Origin: Pseudoxanthomonas jiangsuensis
GTDB lineage: Bacteria; Pseudomonadota; Gammaproteobacteria; Xanthomonadales; Xanthomonadaceae
Direction: 5' to 3'
NCBI RefSeq assembly: GCF_010093185.1
Contig: NZ_PDWL01000017.1
Coordinates: forward strand, 31,739 to 95,738
Length of the DNA: 64,000 nucleotides
The notes under the pieces were generated by a model, which saw only the letters and a list, made by a program, of their open reading frames with translations, was not told the DNA's origin and did not search any database. The number at the start of each line of letters is the position of its first letter. Position 1 is the stretch's first letter. Of this stretch, positions 6,706-14,852 are shown in pieces. A program made the translations under genes and the position numbers.

Positions 6706-8463
6706 ATGGACAGGCACGCGGACGGCCAGGGCGCGCCCCGGCTGCGGCCCCAGGCGACCCGGGTGGACCCAGTGGCCACGGTCGAGGAGTACCTCAACCG
6801 GGCCGACTGGCGGGTCAACGCCAACGCCAACCAGGGCTACTCGCTGGGCGGGCTGATCCTCAACGTGGCCGGCAAGGTCACCGCCAACTACTGGCTGGAC
6901 CGGATCTACCCGGCCGCCATCGGCCGCGCCCACCGCGAGGGCGACCTGCACATCCACGACCTGGACATGCTCTCCGGCTACTGCGCCGGCTGGTCGCTGC
7001 GCACCCTGCTGTACGAAGGGCTCAACGGCGTGCCCAACCGGGTCGAGGCCGGACCGCCGAAGCACCTGTCCTCGGCGGTGGGCCAGATCGTCAACTTCCT
7101 CGGCACCCTGCAGAACGAATGGGCCGGTGCCCAGGCCTTCTCCTCGTTCGACACCTACATGGCCCCGTTCGTGCGCAAGGACGCGCTGTCCTACGAGCAG
7201 GTGCGCCAGTGCATCCAGGAGCTGATCTACAACCTCAACGTGCCCTCGCGCTGGGGCACCCAGACGCCGTTCACCAACCTCACCTTCGACTGGGTCTGCC
7301 CGGCCGACCTGCGCGAACAGACCCCGTTCATCGCCGGCGAGGAGATGCCGTTCGCCTACGGCGAACTGCAGGCGGAGATGGACATGATCAACCGCGCCTA
7401 CATCGAGGTGATGAGCGCGGGCGACGCCAAGGGCCGGGTGTTCACCTTCCCGATCCCGACCTACAACATCACCGCCGACTTCCCCTGGGAGTCGGAGAAC
7501 GCCCAGCGCCTGTTCGAGATGACCGCCCGGTACGGCCTGCCGTACTTCCAGAACTTCATCAACTCCGAGCTGGACCCGGGGATGATCCGCTCGATGTGCT
7601 GCCGCCTGCAGCTGGACCTGCGCGAGCTGCTCAAGCGCGGCAACGGCCTGTTCGGCAGCGCCGAGCAGACCGGCAGCCTGGGCGTGGTCACGATCAACTG
7701 CGCGCGCCTGGGTTACCTGCACCGCGGCGACGAGGCCGCGCTGTTCGCGCGCCTGGACGAACTGCTGGAGCTGGGCCGGCAGAGCCTGGAGATCAAGCGC
7801 CAGGTGGTGCAGGAGCTGATCGACGGCGGCCTGTATCCCTACACCAGGCGCTACCTGGGCAGCCTGCGCAACCACTTCTCCACGCTGGGGGTGAACGGGA
7901 TCAACGAGATGATCCGCAACTTCAGCGACGACGCCCACGACATCACCAGCGAGTGGGGCCACGCCTTCGCCCTGCGCCTGCTCGACCACATCCGCGAGAG
8001 GATGGTCGTGTTCCAGGAGAAGACCGGCCACCTCTACAACCTCGAGGCCACGCCGGCCGAGGGCACCACCTACCGCTTCGCCAGGGAGGACCGCCGGCGC
8101 TGGCCGCGGATCCTGCAGGCCGGGAGCGACGACCAGCCGTACTACACCAACTCCTCGCAGCTGCCGGTGGGCTTCACCGACGACCCGTTCGAGGCGCTGG
8201 AACGGCAGGAGGCCCTGCAGTCGCGCTACACCGGCGGCACCGTGCTGCACCTGTACATGGGCGAGCGCGTCTCCAGCGGCGCCGCCTGCCGCGACCTGGT
8301 CCGGCGCGCGCTGACCCGCTTCCGCCTGCCCTACATCACCATCACCCCGACCTTCTCGATCTGTCCCGTGCACGGCTACCTGGAAGGCGAGCACGCCTAT
8401 TGCCCGCGCTGCGACGAGGAGAAGCTGGCGCAGAAGCGCCGCGAACTGGCCGGCGCGGCCTAG
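6706..8463 (+). CDS. nrdD: anaerobic (class III) ribonucleotide reductase, large catalytic part without glycyl-radical domain
   Basis: Reduces ribonucleoside triphosphates to dNTPs without O2. 585 residues: typical NrdD is about 600-710 residues. There is no N-terminal ATP-cone; the protein enters directly into VEEYLNRADWRVNANANQGYS and the barrel (LHIHDLDMLSGYCAGWS, LSSAVGQIVNFLGTLQNEWAGAQAFSSFDTY, VPSRWGTQTPFTNLTFDW). The zinc-site segment SICPVHGYLEGEHAYCPRC ends near the C-terminus, and the chain stops 16 residues later. The glycyl-radical motif that must follow is absent here and is encoded by the next gene (8597-8794). The start at 6706 has a strong GGAGGAGG ribosome site. The whole unit is driven by the FNR box at 6634. 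Confidence 0.92.
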   Translation: MDRHADGQGAPRLRPQATRVDPVATVEEYLNRADWRVNANANQGYSLGGLILNVAGKVTANYWLDRIYPAAIGRAHREGDLHIHDLDMLSGYCAGWSLRTLLYEGLNGVPNRVEAGPPKHLSSAVGQIVNFLGTLQNEWAGAQAFSSFDTYMAPFVRKDALSYEQVRQCIQELIYNLNVPSRWGTQTPFTNLTFDWVCPADLREQTPFIAGEEMPFAYGELQAEMDMINRAYIEVMSAGDAKGRVFTFPIPTYNITADFPWESENAQRLFEMTARYGLPYFQNFINSELDPGMIRSMCCRLQLDLRELLKRGNGLFGSAEQTGSLGVVTINCARLGYLHRGDEAALFARLDELLELGRQSLEIKRQVVQELIDGGLYPYTRRYLGSLRNHFSTLGVNGINEMIRNFSDDAHDITSEWGHAFALRLLDHIRERMVVFQEKTGHLYNLEATPAEGTTYRFAREDRRRWPRILQAGSDDQPYYTNSSQLPVGFTDDPFEALERQEALQSRYTGGTVLHLYMGERVSSGAACRDLVRRALTRFRLPYITITPTFSICPVHGYLEGEHAYCPRCDEEKLAQKRRELAGAA

Positions 8464-8482
8464 CCGCTCCATCCACCCAACC

Positions 8483-8513
8483 CCGTCGTCCCGGCGCATG
8501 CCGGGACCCAGCG
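8483..8513 (+). repeat. REP-like palindromic repeat, copy 1
   Basis: A GTCCCGGC...GCCGGGAC stem inside a 31-base unit beginning CCGTCGTCCCGGCG and ending GGGACCCAGCG. The same unit, inverted, lies at 26911-26941. It sits in the 133-base gap between the two nrdD parts, so it is part of the transcript and could form a hairpin between the two cistrons. Confidence 0.75.
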
Positions 8514-8596
8514 ACTTCAAGCCACGCCGTCCACCGGCAGCACACCGGCCGATGCCGTCCCACCCCCGCCGCCCATCCCGCAACAGGAGAGCACCC

Positions 8597-8794
8597 ATGA
8601 ACGTCACCACCATCGTCCCCACCCTGCGCGACGAAGAACGCCAGCCCTGCGAAGTCTGGACCCGGGTCATGGGCTACCACCGCCCGGTCTCCAGCTTCAA
8701 CATCGGCAAGCAGGGCGAGCACGCGGAGCGCCGCTTTTTCGTCGAGTCGGTCTTCGCCGAGCCGGCCCCGGCCGGAACCGCGCGCGCCGCATGA
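8597..8794 (+). CDS. nrdD: separate glycyl-radical subunit/domain of class III ribonucleotide reductase
   Basis: A 65-residue protein consisting of what is normally the C-terminus of NrdD: CEVWTRVMGYHRPVSSFNIG followed by KQGEHAERRFF. G26 in RVMGY aligns with the glycine that carries the stable radical after activation by NrdG. The N-terminal ten residues and the C-terminal tail are new ends relative to a single-chain NrdD. It has its own ribosome site (AGGAGA) and ATG. It is in a different frame from the large part, 133 bases away, so a simple base error cannot rejoin them. Its stop overlaps the nrdG start (ATGA). I infer that the radical domain docks on the 585-residue protein in trans. Confidence 0.85.
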   Translation: MNVTTIVPTLRDEERQPCEVWTRVMGYHRPVSSFNIGKQGEHAERRFFVESVFAEPAPAGTARAA

Positions 8795-9456
8795 TCCGGA
8801 TCGGCGGCATGCTGCCGCTGACCACGATCGACTTCCCGGGCAGGCTGGCGGCGGTCCTGTTCCTGCAAGGCTGCCCCTGGCGCTGCGGCTACTGCCACAA
8901 CCCGGAACTGCTGCCCGCCCGCGGCGAGGACGCGATCGCCTGGGAGCAGGCGATCGCCTTCCTGCGCCGCCGCCGCGGCCTGCTCGATGGCGTGGTCTTC
9001 TCCGGCGGCGAACCGATGCTGCAGCCCGGGCTGCCGGCCGCGGTACGTGCCGTGCGCGAGCTCGGCTTCGCCACCGCCCTGCACACCGGCGGCATGTATC
9101 CGCTACGCCTGGCGCGCCTGCTGCCGTACCTGGACTGGGTCGGCCTGGACATCAAGGCCTTGCCCTCGCGTTACGCCGAGGTCACCGGCCGCCGCCTCGG
9201 CGCCGATGCGGTGTGGGACTCGCTGAAGTGGCTGCTGGCCAGCGGCGTGGACTACGAGTGCCGTACCACCTGGCATCCGGACCTGTACCCGGAGGAAGAA
9301 CTGCATGCCCTGGGCCGCGAACTGGCCCGCCGCGGCGTGCGCCGATGGGTGGTGCAGGAGTGCCGGCTGGACCCGGCGCGGCACGGACCGTGGACGGCGC
9401 CGGATCTGGGTGCACTTGCCGATGGCGTCGCGGGAGTCGAACTGCGGCGGGCGTGA
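8791..9456 (+). CDS. nrdG: anaerobic ribonucleotide reductase activating protein NrdG
   Basis: A radical-SAM activase that abstracts hydrogen from the NrdD glycine to start the radical. 221 residues. The [4Fe-4S]/SAM motif C28-x3-C32-x2-C35 is in QGCPWRCGYCHNPEL, preceded by TTIDFPGRLAAVLF and followed by the SAM-binding VVFSGGEPMLQ (GGE motif) and LDIKAL. Its ATG overlaps the stop of the glycyl-radical gene. Large part, radical domain and activase therefore form one operon. The protein is of the longer NrdG group (E. coli's is about 154 residues), with a full C-terminal region (WVVQECRLDP). Confidence 0.94.
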   Translation: MIRIGGMLPLTTIDFPGRLAAVLFLQGCPWRCGYCHNPELLPARGEDAIAWEQAIAFLRRRRGLLDGVVFSGGEPMLQPGLPAAVRAVRELGFATALHTGGMYPLRLARLLPYLDWVGLDIKALPSRYAEVTGRRLGADAVWDSLKWLLASGVDYECRTTWHPDLYPEEELHALGRELARRGVRRWVVQECRLDPARHGPWTAPDLGALADGVAGVELRRA

Positions 9457-9630
9457 GGGAACGGTCCACGCGATGGCCCGTCCGTCGGGATGGTCAGCCC
9501 TTGTCCGGAGTTCGCTTCCGTGCGCTGGGCCTCGGGCCGCTGGCCCTCCGATGGCCGCCCCGGCCCGGGAATGCGAAGATCCGCCACGCTGTCGCGGATC
9601 CCGCCGCGATGACCCCTCCCAAGAGACCCA

Positions 9631-10488
9631 GTGAAGACACCACAAGGACTGCAGGCGCTGATCGACGACGGTGTCATCGACGAGGTGCTGCGGCCGCTCA
9701 AGAGCGGCAAGGAAGCGGCGGTGTACGTCGTGCGCAGCGGCGAGGAGGTGCGCTGCGCGAAGGTCTACAAGGACATGGCCCAGCGCAGCTTCCAGCAAAG
9801 GGTGCAGTACCAGGAGGGCCGCAAGGTGCGCGGCAGCCGCGAGGCCCGCGCGATCGGCAAGGCCAGCAAGTACGGGCGCAAGCAGCAGGAGACGGCCTGG
9901 AAGAACACCGAGGTCGAGGCGCTGTACCAGCTGCGCGAGGCCGGGGTGCGGGTGCCCGAGCCGTACGGCTATTTCCACGGCGTGCTGGTGATGGAACTGG
10001 TCACCGATGCCGGCGGGTTCTCGGCGCCGCGCCTGGGCGAGGTCGAGCTGGACCCGGCGCAGGCGCGCGAGTTCCACCGGGTGCTGGTCCGGCAGGTGGT
10101 GCTGATGCTGTGCTGCGGCCTGATCCATGGCGACCTGTCGCCGTACAACGTGCTGGTCGGGCCGGACGGGCCGGTGGTGATCGATTTCCCGCAGGTGGTC
10201 AGCGCCGGCGGCAACAACGCGGCGCGGACGATGCTGCTGCGCGACATCAACACCCTCACCGCCTGGCTGGGCCGTTGCGCGCCGGAGCTGCTGGACACCT
10301 GGTACGGCGAGGAGATGTGGGCGCTGTTCGAGGCCGGCGAGCTGCGGCCGGACACGGAACTGAGCGGCGAGTTCACTCCGGACGCATCCGCGGTCGACCT
10401 GGACAGCGTGCGCCACGCGATCAACGACGCCCGCGAGGAGGCGTTGATCCGGCAGCAGGGCCGCGAGGCGGCGGAAGAGGACGACTAG
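9631..10488 (+). CDS. RIO1/PA4780-type serine protein kinase
   Basis: 285 residues of an atypical RIO-like kinase. Visible elements: the Lys-binding strand KSGKEAAVYVVR, then VRCAKVYKDM; the segment KASKYGRKQQETAWKNTEVEAL; the catalytic loop LIHGDLSPYNVLV (HGDLSxxN) and the metal-binding VVIDFPQVV. The start is GTG at 9631 (MKTPQGLQALIDDG), chosen because relatives begin at this conserved stretch. The ribosome site is weak (AAGAGA). Cytoplasmic; substrates are unknown in bacteria, although RIO-type kinases autophosphorylate on serine (family knowledge). Stands alone between nrdG and the convergent pseudouridine synthase. Confidence 0.85.
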   Translation: MKTPQGLQALIDDGVIDEVLRPLKSGKEAAVYVVRSGEEVRCAKVYKDMAQRSFQQRVQYQEGRKVRGSREARAIGKASKYGRKQQETAWKNTEVEALYQLREAGVRVPEPYGYFHGVLVMELVTDAGGFSAPRLGEVELDPAQAREFHRVLVRQVVLMLCCGLIHGDLSPYNVLVGPDGPVVIDFPQVVSAGGNNAARTMLLRDINTLTAWLGRCAPELLDTWYGEEMWALFEAGELRPDTELSGEFTPDASAVDLDSVRHAINDAREEALIRQQGREAAEEDD

Positions 10489-10501
10489 GCGTCGGGCGCC
10501 T

Positions 10502-11239
10502 TCAGAACCGCTCGCCCACCGGCAGATAGCGCCACGCGCCCGCCGGCATCGCCCCGTCCGCGCCCTTGCCCAGGCCGATCCGGCCGATGCGCAGGCGGCG
10601 GATGGACACGACTTCCAGCCCGACCTGCGCGCACATGCCGCGCAGCTGGCCCTCGCGCACGTCCTTGATCGCGAAGCGCAGCCGGGTTTCGTTCTGCCAG
10701 CTGACCTTGCACGGCGGCAGGATGCGGCCGTCGAACGCCAGGCCATGGCCCAGCCGCTCCAGGCCGTCGGGCGCGATACGGCCGCGGACCTCGACCACGT
10801 ATTCGTGCTCGATCAGGGCCGCGTCCTCGACCAGGCGGCGCCAGACGCGGCCGTCCTGGGTCAGCACCATCAGGCCGCTGGCCTCGGTGTCCAAAGGCAC
10901 CAGCGGGGTGAGTCGATGGAAATGCCTCTGCAGCAGGCGCGTGCCGCTGGGATCGTCGCTCCAGCGAATGGCCGGCGTCACCAGTGCTGCGGCAGGACGG
11001 GGACCGTCGATCGCATCGAAACCCGGTGGCTTGTGCAGCAGGATCGTGGCCGGTTCGATCTTTTCCAGGCGGGCGTCGGGGTCGAGTTCGATCCGCTCGG
11101 CGTCCACCCGGTGCTGCGGCCTTTCCATCACCTCGCCGTCCACCGAAACCCAGCCGTTGCGGATGAACTGCTCGGCCTCCTGGCGCGAAAGGCCGAACAG
11201 TTCGGCCACGCGTTGGACAAGTCGGACCGGGGCGGGCAT
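10502..11239 (-). CDS. RNA pseudouridine synthase, RluF/RsuA type
   Basis: Isomerises a uridine in rRNA. 245 residues from the ATG at 11239: an S4 RNA-binding domain (VRLVQRVAELFGLSRQEAEQ, NGWVSVDGEV) and then the RsuA/RluF catalytic domain with LLHKPPGF and the catalytic aspartate in VPLDTEASGLMVLTQDG. The usual Arg before the LD is Pro here. The C-terminal EGQLRGMCAQVGLEVVSIRRLRIG is characteristic. An in-frame codon at 11362 would add 41 Ala/Pro-rich residues and run into the divergent promoter, so I reject it. RluF-like specificity (U2604 of 23S rRNA) is inferred from the Gln/Arg-rich tail. Confidence 0.85.
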   Translation of the reverse strand: MPAPVRLVQRVAELFGLSRQEAEQFIRNGWVSVDGEVMERPQHRVDAERIELDPDARLEKIEPATILLHKPPGFDAIDGPRPAAALVTPAIRWSDDPSGTRLLQRHFHRLTPLVPLDTEASGLMVLTQDGRVWRRLVEDAALIEHEYVVEVRGRIAPDGLERLGHGLAFDGRILPPCKVSWQNETRLRFAIKDVREGQLRGMCAQVGLEVVSIRRLRIGRIGLGKGADGAMPAGAWRYLPVGERF

Positions 11240-11317
11240 GGGTGTTGCCGGGAGGAAAGGGGAGCGCAGTGTAGCGGCGGCGCGCGCGGGAGCGGCTGCC
11301 GGACGGGGCCTTTCATG

Positions 11318-11323
11318 TAAAAT
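11318..11323 (+). promoter_or_regulatory. -10 of the motor-like cluster promoter
   Basis: TAAAAT preceded by TG stands out in GC-rich sequence. Transcription would begin near 11330, about 15 bases before the GTG start of the DUF3348 gene. No clear -35. Confidence 0.45.
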
Positions 11324-11344
11324 CGCCGCCTTTTGGGCGCTACG

Positions 11345-12070
11345 GTGGCGAAAGTCCAACAACGCGCACCCGTGCAGGCACCGGCGTTCGCCCGGCTGCT
11401 GGCACGCCTCGCGGACGCGGATATCCCGCCGTCCGGGCCCGGGCTGGGCGAACGGCTAGGGCAGTGGATCGACTGGAACCGCGCGGTGGTCCTGGCCCGT
11501 GCCCTGGACGGTCGCCTGCCCAAGGCTGGCGTGACTGGCGACGCGGCAGGCGACGTGGCGGCGGACGCGGCCGAGTGCGCCCGCGTACGCGCCTCGCTGG
11601 CTGAGGCCATCGCCGGCGAGCGCGGCCTGAACCTGCCCACCCCCGCGGCGGCACCGGACTATGCCCCGTTCCGCCAGTACTGCCTGGCGATGCAGCGGGC
11701 GATGCAGACCGCCAGCGGCCGCCTGCGCGGGCAGCTGCGCGAGCGCCTGACGGCGGGATCGCCGCAGATGGCGCGGCTGGCCGAGGTCGACGCGGTGATG
11801 GAGCAGGCCCTCAGCCCGCGCGAGCACGGCCTGCTGTCCGGCGTGCCGCTGATGCTGGAGGCGTACTTCGGGCGCCTGTGCGCGGCGGCCGCGCAGCCGC
11901 AGGCCGAGGCCGCCGAAAGCCAGGCCGCCGCGACCGTCGCGCCCTCCGTCGCCGCGCCTGGCGCCTGGCTGGCGCTGTTCCGCCGTGACCTCAAGGATGT
12001 CCTGCTCGCCGAACTCGACGTCCGCTTCCATCCCATCGAAGGCCTGCTCGCGGCGCTTCGCACTTCCTGA
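11345..12070 (+). CDS. DUF3348 protein, first gene of the motor-like cluster
   Basis: 241 residues, soluble and Ala-rich. It has the DUF3348 pattern: FARLLARLADADIPPSGPGLGERLGQWIDWNRAVVLARALDG at the N-terminus (two segments), FRQYCLAMQRAMQTASG in the middle, and WLALFRRDLKDVLLAELDVRFHPIEGLLAAL at the end. No enzyme motif, signal or membrane segment is visible. The start is GTG at 11345, because related proteins begin just before the RAPVQAPAFARLL stretch; a TTG at 11333 is possible. The next gene, for a MotA/TolQ-like protein, follows after 14 bases. Probably a cytoplasmic partner of that complex, by context only. Confidence 0.75.
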   Translation: MAKVQQRAPVQAPAFARLLARLADADIPPSGPGLGERLGQWIDWNRAVVLARALDGRLPKAGVTGDAAGDVAADAAECARVRASLAEAIAGERGLNLPTPAAAPDYAPFRQYCLAMQRAMQTASGRLRGQLRERLTAGSPQMARLAEVDAVMEQALSPREHGLLSGVPLMLEAYFGRLCAAAAQPQAEAAESQAAATVAPSVAAPGAWLALFRRDLKDVLLAELDVRFHPIEGLLAALRTS

Positions 12071-12084
12071 TCTGATCGAGCGAC

Positions 12085-14181
12085 ATGTCCCGCAACTTCC
12101 TGCTCCCCGCCATCTTCCTCGCCGGCCTGGCCGCCATCGTTTGGGTCGCCATCGCCACCTTCGCCGTCCATCCCTGGGGCGTGCCGGTCATCGCCCTGGT
12201 CGCGGCCTGCTACCTGGCCGGCGCGTACGAACTTTTGCGCTACCGCCAGGCCACCGCGACCCTGGATTCGGCGCTGGACGCGTTGCCGGACGCGGCGGCT
12301 TCGGGCCTGGGCGAATGGCTGGCGCGCCTGCACCCGGGCCTGCGCCATCCGGTGCGCCTGCGCATCGAGGGCGAGCGGACCGCCTTGCCCGGCCCCGCGC
12401 TCACGCCCTACCTGGTCGGCCTGCTGGTGCTGCTGGGCATGCTCGGCACCCTGCTGGGGATGATGGCGACGCTGCGCGGCACCGGCCTGGCGCTGGAGAG
12501 CGCGACCGACCTGGAGGCGATGCGCGGCTCCTTGTCGGCGCCGGTGCGCGGGCTGGGCTTCGCCTTTGGCACCTCGATCGCCGGCGTGGCCGCGTCCGCA
12601 ATGCTCGGTTTGCTGTCGGCCTTGTGCCGGCGCGAGCGGCTGGCCGCGGTGCACAGGCTGGACGCGGAGATCGCCACCACCCTGCGCCCGTACTCGCAGG
12701 CGCACCAGCGCGAGCAAGCCTTCGGGCTGCTGCGGCGCCAGGCCGAGCTGATGCCCGACCTGGTCGAGCGGATGCAGGCGATGGTCGCGGCGGTCGAGCG
12801 CCAGGCCGCGGCCAGCCACGAGCAGCTGGCGGTGCGCCAGCAGGATTTCCATGAGCGCCAGGAGGCGGCGCAAGCGCGCCTGGCCGGTACCCTCGAGCAC
12901 GCCCTGAAGGCCGGCGTGGCCGAGAGCGCGCAGGCGGTGGCCGCGGTGCTGCAGCCGATGGCGCAAGCGACCCTGGACGGCCTGGCGCGCGAGGCCGCGG
13001 CCACCCACCAGGCGGTGGCGCAGGCCACCCGGCAGCAGCTCGACGGCCTGGCCTCCGGCTTCGAGCGCGCCGGCGCGGCCGCGGCCGAAAGCTGGAACGC
13101 GGCCCTGGCCGTCCAGCGCGAAGCCAATGCGGATGCCGCGCTGCGCCTGCAGGAAACCCTGGATGCGTTCGTCGCCGGCTTCGAACGAAGCTCCGCCGCG
13201 CTGGTCGAAGGCGTGGCCGCGCGCCTGGACCGCAGCGCGGCCGGCATGGACGACACCTGGCAGCGATCCATCGCCCTGCAGGCCGAGGCCAATGAAGCGC
13301 TGGTGGCGCGCCAGGGCCAGGCGCTGGACGCGGCCGCGGCCCACCTGGAACGCCAGGCCGGCGAACTGGTGCGCGGCCTCGACGGCAGCCACGCGCAACT
13401 GCACGCCGACCTGGCCGCGCAGGACGCGCGACGCCTGGAAGCATGGGCCGCGCAGCTGGCGGCGATCAGCGAAGGCCTGCGCGAGGACTGGACGCGCGCG
13501 GCGCAGGACGCCGCGCGCAGCCAGCAGGCGGTCTGCGCCACGCTGGAGCGCAGCGCCGGGCAGATCGCCGCCCAGGCCCGGGACCAGGCCGCGCAGACCA
13601 TCGCCGAGATCGAGCGGCTGGTGCAGGCGGCCTCCGAGGCGCCGCGCGCGGCCGCCGAGGTCGTGGCCGAGCTGCGCCAGAAGCTGTCCGACAGCATGGT
13701 CCGCGACACCGCCATGCTCGAGGAGCGCACCCAGCTGATCGGCACCCTCGGCACCCTGCTCGACGCGGTCAACCACGCCTCTACCGAGCAGCGCGGCGCG
13801 ATCGACGCTCTGGTCGCGACTTCGGCCGGGCTGCTGGAGCAGGTCGGCACCCGCTTCACCGACCACGTCCAGGCGCAGACCGGCAAGCTGGAAAACGTGG
13901 CCGCGCAGGTCGCCGCCGGCGCCGGCGAGGTCGCCGGCCTGGGCGATGCGTTCGGCATGGCGGTGCAGCGCTTCGGCGAATCCAGCGCCGGCCTGGTCGA
14001 GCGGCTGCAGGCGATCGAGGGCGCGCTGGAGCGCTCGCTGGCGCGCAGCGACGAGCAGCTGGCCTATTACGTCGCCCAGGCGCGCGAGGTGATCGACCTC
14101 AGCCTGCTGTCGCAGCAGCAGATCGTGGCCCAGCTGCAGCAGCTCGACGGCGCGCGCGGCGACGGGGCCGGCGCGGCATGA
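12085..14181 (+). CDS. DUF802 protein: MotA/TolQ-like membrane protein with a long coiled-coil tail
   Basis: 698 residues. Four membrane segments lie near residues 7-27, 34-52, 106-129 and 157-180. The third and fourth carry the MotA/TolQ/ExbB-like pattern LLGMLGTLLGMMATLRGTG and RGLGFAFGTSIAGVAASAML. After residue 185 comes a roughly 500-residue Ala/Gln/Glu-rich helical tail with heptad-like repeats (ERQAAASHEQLAVRQQDFHE, VAELRQKLSDSMV), predicted to project into the cytoplasm. The architecture of a motor stator with a long intracellular tail recalls ZorA of the Zorya defence system, but the sequence is of the DUF802 family. It overlaps the MotB-like gene by 4 bases (ATGA), which supports a stoichiometric membrane complex. 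Confidence 0.8.
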   Translation: MSRNFLLPAIFLAGLAAIVWVAIATFAVHPWGVPVIALVAACYLAGAYELLRYRQATATLDSALDALPDAAASGLGEWLARLHPGLRHPVRLRIEGERTALPGPALTPYLVGLLVLLGMLGTLLGMMATLRGTGLALESATDLEAMRGSLSAPVRGLGFAFGTSIAGVAASAMLGLLSALCRRERLAAVHRLDAEIATTLRPYSQAHQREQAFGLLRRQAELMPDLVERMQAMVAAVERQAAASHEQLAVRQQDFHERQEAAQARLAGTLEHALKAGVAESAQAVAAVLQPMAQATLDGLAREAAATHQAVAQATRQQLDGLASGFERAGAAAAESWNAALAVQREANADAALRLQETLDAFVAGFERSSAALVEGVAARLDRSAAGMDDTWQRSIALQAEANEALVARQGQALDAAAAHLERQAGELVRGLDGSHAQLHADLAAQDARRLEAWAAQLAAISEGLREDWTRAAQDAARSQQAVCATLERSAGQIAAQARDQAAQTIAEIERLVQAASEAPRAAAEVVAELRQKLSDSMVRDTAMLEERTQLIGTLGTLLDAVNHASTEQRGAIDALVATSAGLLEQVGTRFTDHVQAQTGKLENVAAQVAAGAGEVAGLGDAFGMAVQRFGESSAGLVERLQAIEGALERSLARSDEQLAYYVAQAREVIDLSLLSQQQIVAQLQQLDGARGDGAGAA

Positions 14182-14852
14182 GCGTGGAGTTCGACGACGG
14201 CGAGGCGTCCGCGCCGATCTGGGCGACCTTCGCCGACCTGATGTCGGTGCTGCTGGGCGCGTTCGTGCTGGTGCTGGTCGGCGCGATCGCGATCCAGGCG
14301 CAGCTGGCCAGCCGCCTGGACGAGGAAGTGCGCCGGCGCGAGCAGGAGGAACAGCAGCGCCGCACCCTGGAGCAGGTGCTGGCGGTGCCGCTGGCCGAGG
14401 GCCGGGTGACCCTGGTGGACGGGCGCATCGGCATCGGCGGCAACGTCCTGTTCGCGCTCAACTCCGACCAGTTGCAGCCGGAGGGCGGCGAACTGCTGCG
14501 CAGCCTGGCCGGCCCGCTCGCCGGCTACCTGGCCGCGCGCGAGCAGATCCTGATGGTCAGCGGCTTCACCGACGACCGCCCGGTGCTGGGCAGCAACCGC
14601 CAGTTCGCCGACAACTGGGAACTGTCGGCGCAGCGCGCGCTGACCGTGACCCGCAGCCTGATCGAGGCCGGGGTGCCGGCGGACGCGGTGTTCGCCGCCG
14701 CCTTCGGCGCGCAGCAGCCGGTGAGCACGAACGACGACGAGGCCGGACGGGCGAAGAACCGGCGGGTGGAGATCGCGCCGATCCCGCGTCCGCAGCGAAC
14801 CCAGGCGGCCCAGGCGACGCCGCCCGCGCAGAAGCAGGCCGATGGCGGCTGA
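14178..14852 (+). CDS. MotB/OmpA-like peptidoglycan-binding membrane protein
   Basis: 224 residues: one N-terminal membrane helix (IWATFADLMSVLLGAFVLVL), a charged linker (RLDEEVRRREQEEQQRR) and a C-terminal OmpA domain. D20 in FADLMS occupies the place of the proton-carrying aspartate of MotB (YADFMT). OmpA-domain landmarks are VSGFTDDRPV, NWELSAQRALTV and GRAKNRRVEI, which bind peptidoglycan in relatives. Together with the DUF802 protein this forms the two halves of an ion-driven stator: channel plus cell-wall anchor. The start ATG lies in the ATGA overlap, and the stop overlaps the DUF2894 gene by 11 bases. Confidence 0.87.
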   Translation: MSVEFDDGEASAPIWATFADLMSVLLGAFVLVLVGAIAIQAQLASRLDEEVRRREQEEQQRRTLEQVLAVPLAEGRVTLVDGRIGIGGNVLFALNSDQLQPEGGELLRSLAGPLAGYLAAREQILMVSGFTDDRPVLGSNRQFADNWELSAQRALTVTRSLIEAGVPADAVFAAAFGAQQPVSTNDDEAGRAKNRRVEIAPIPRPQRTQAAQATPPAQKQADGG

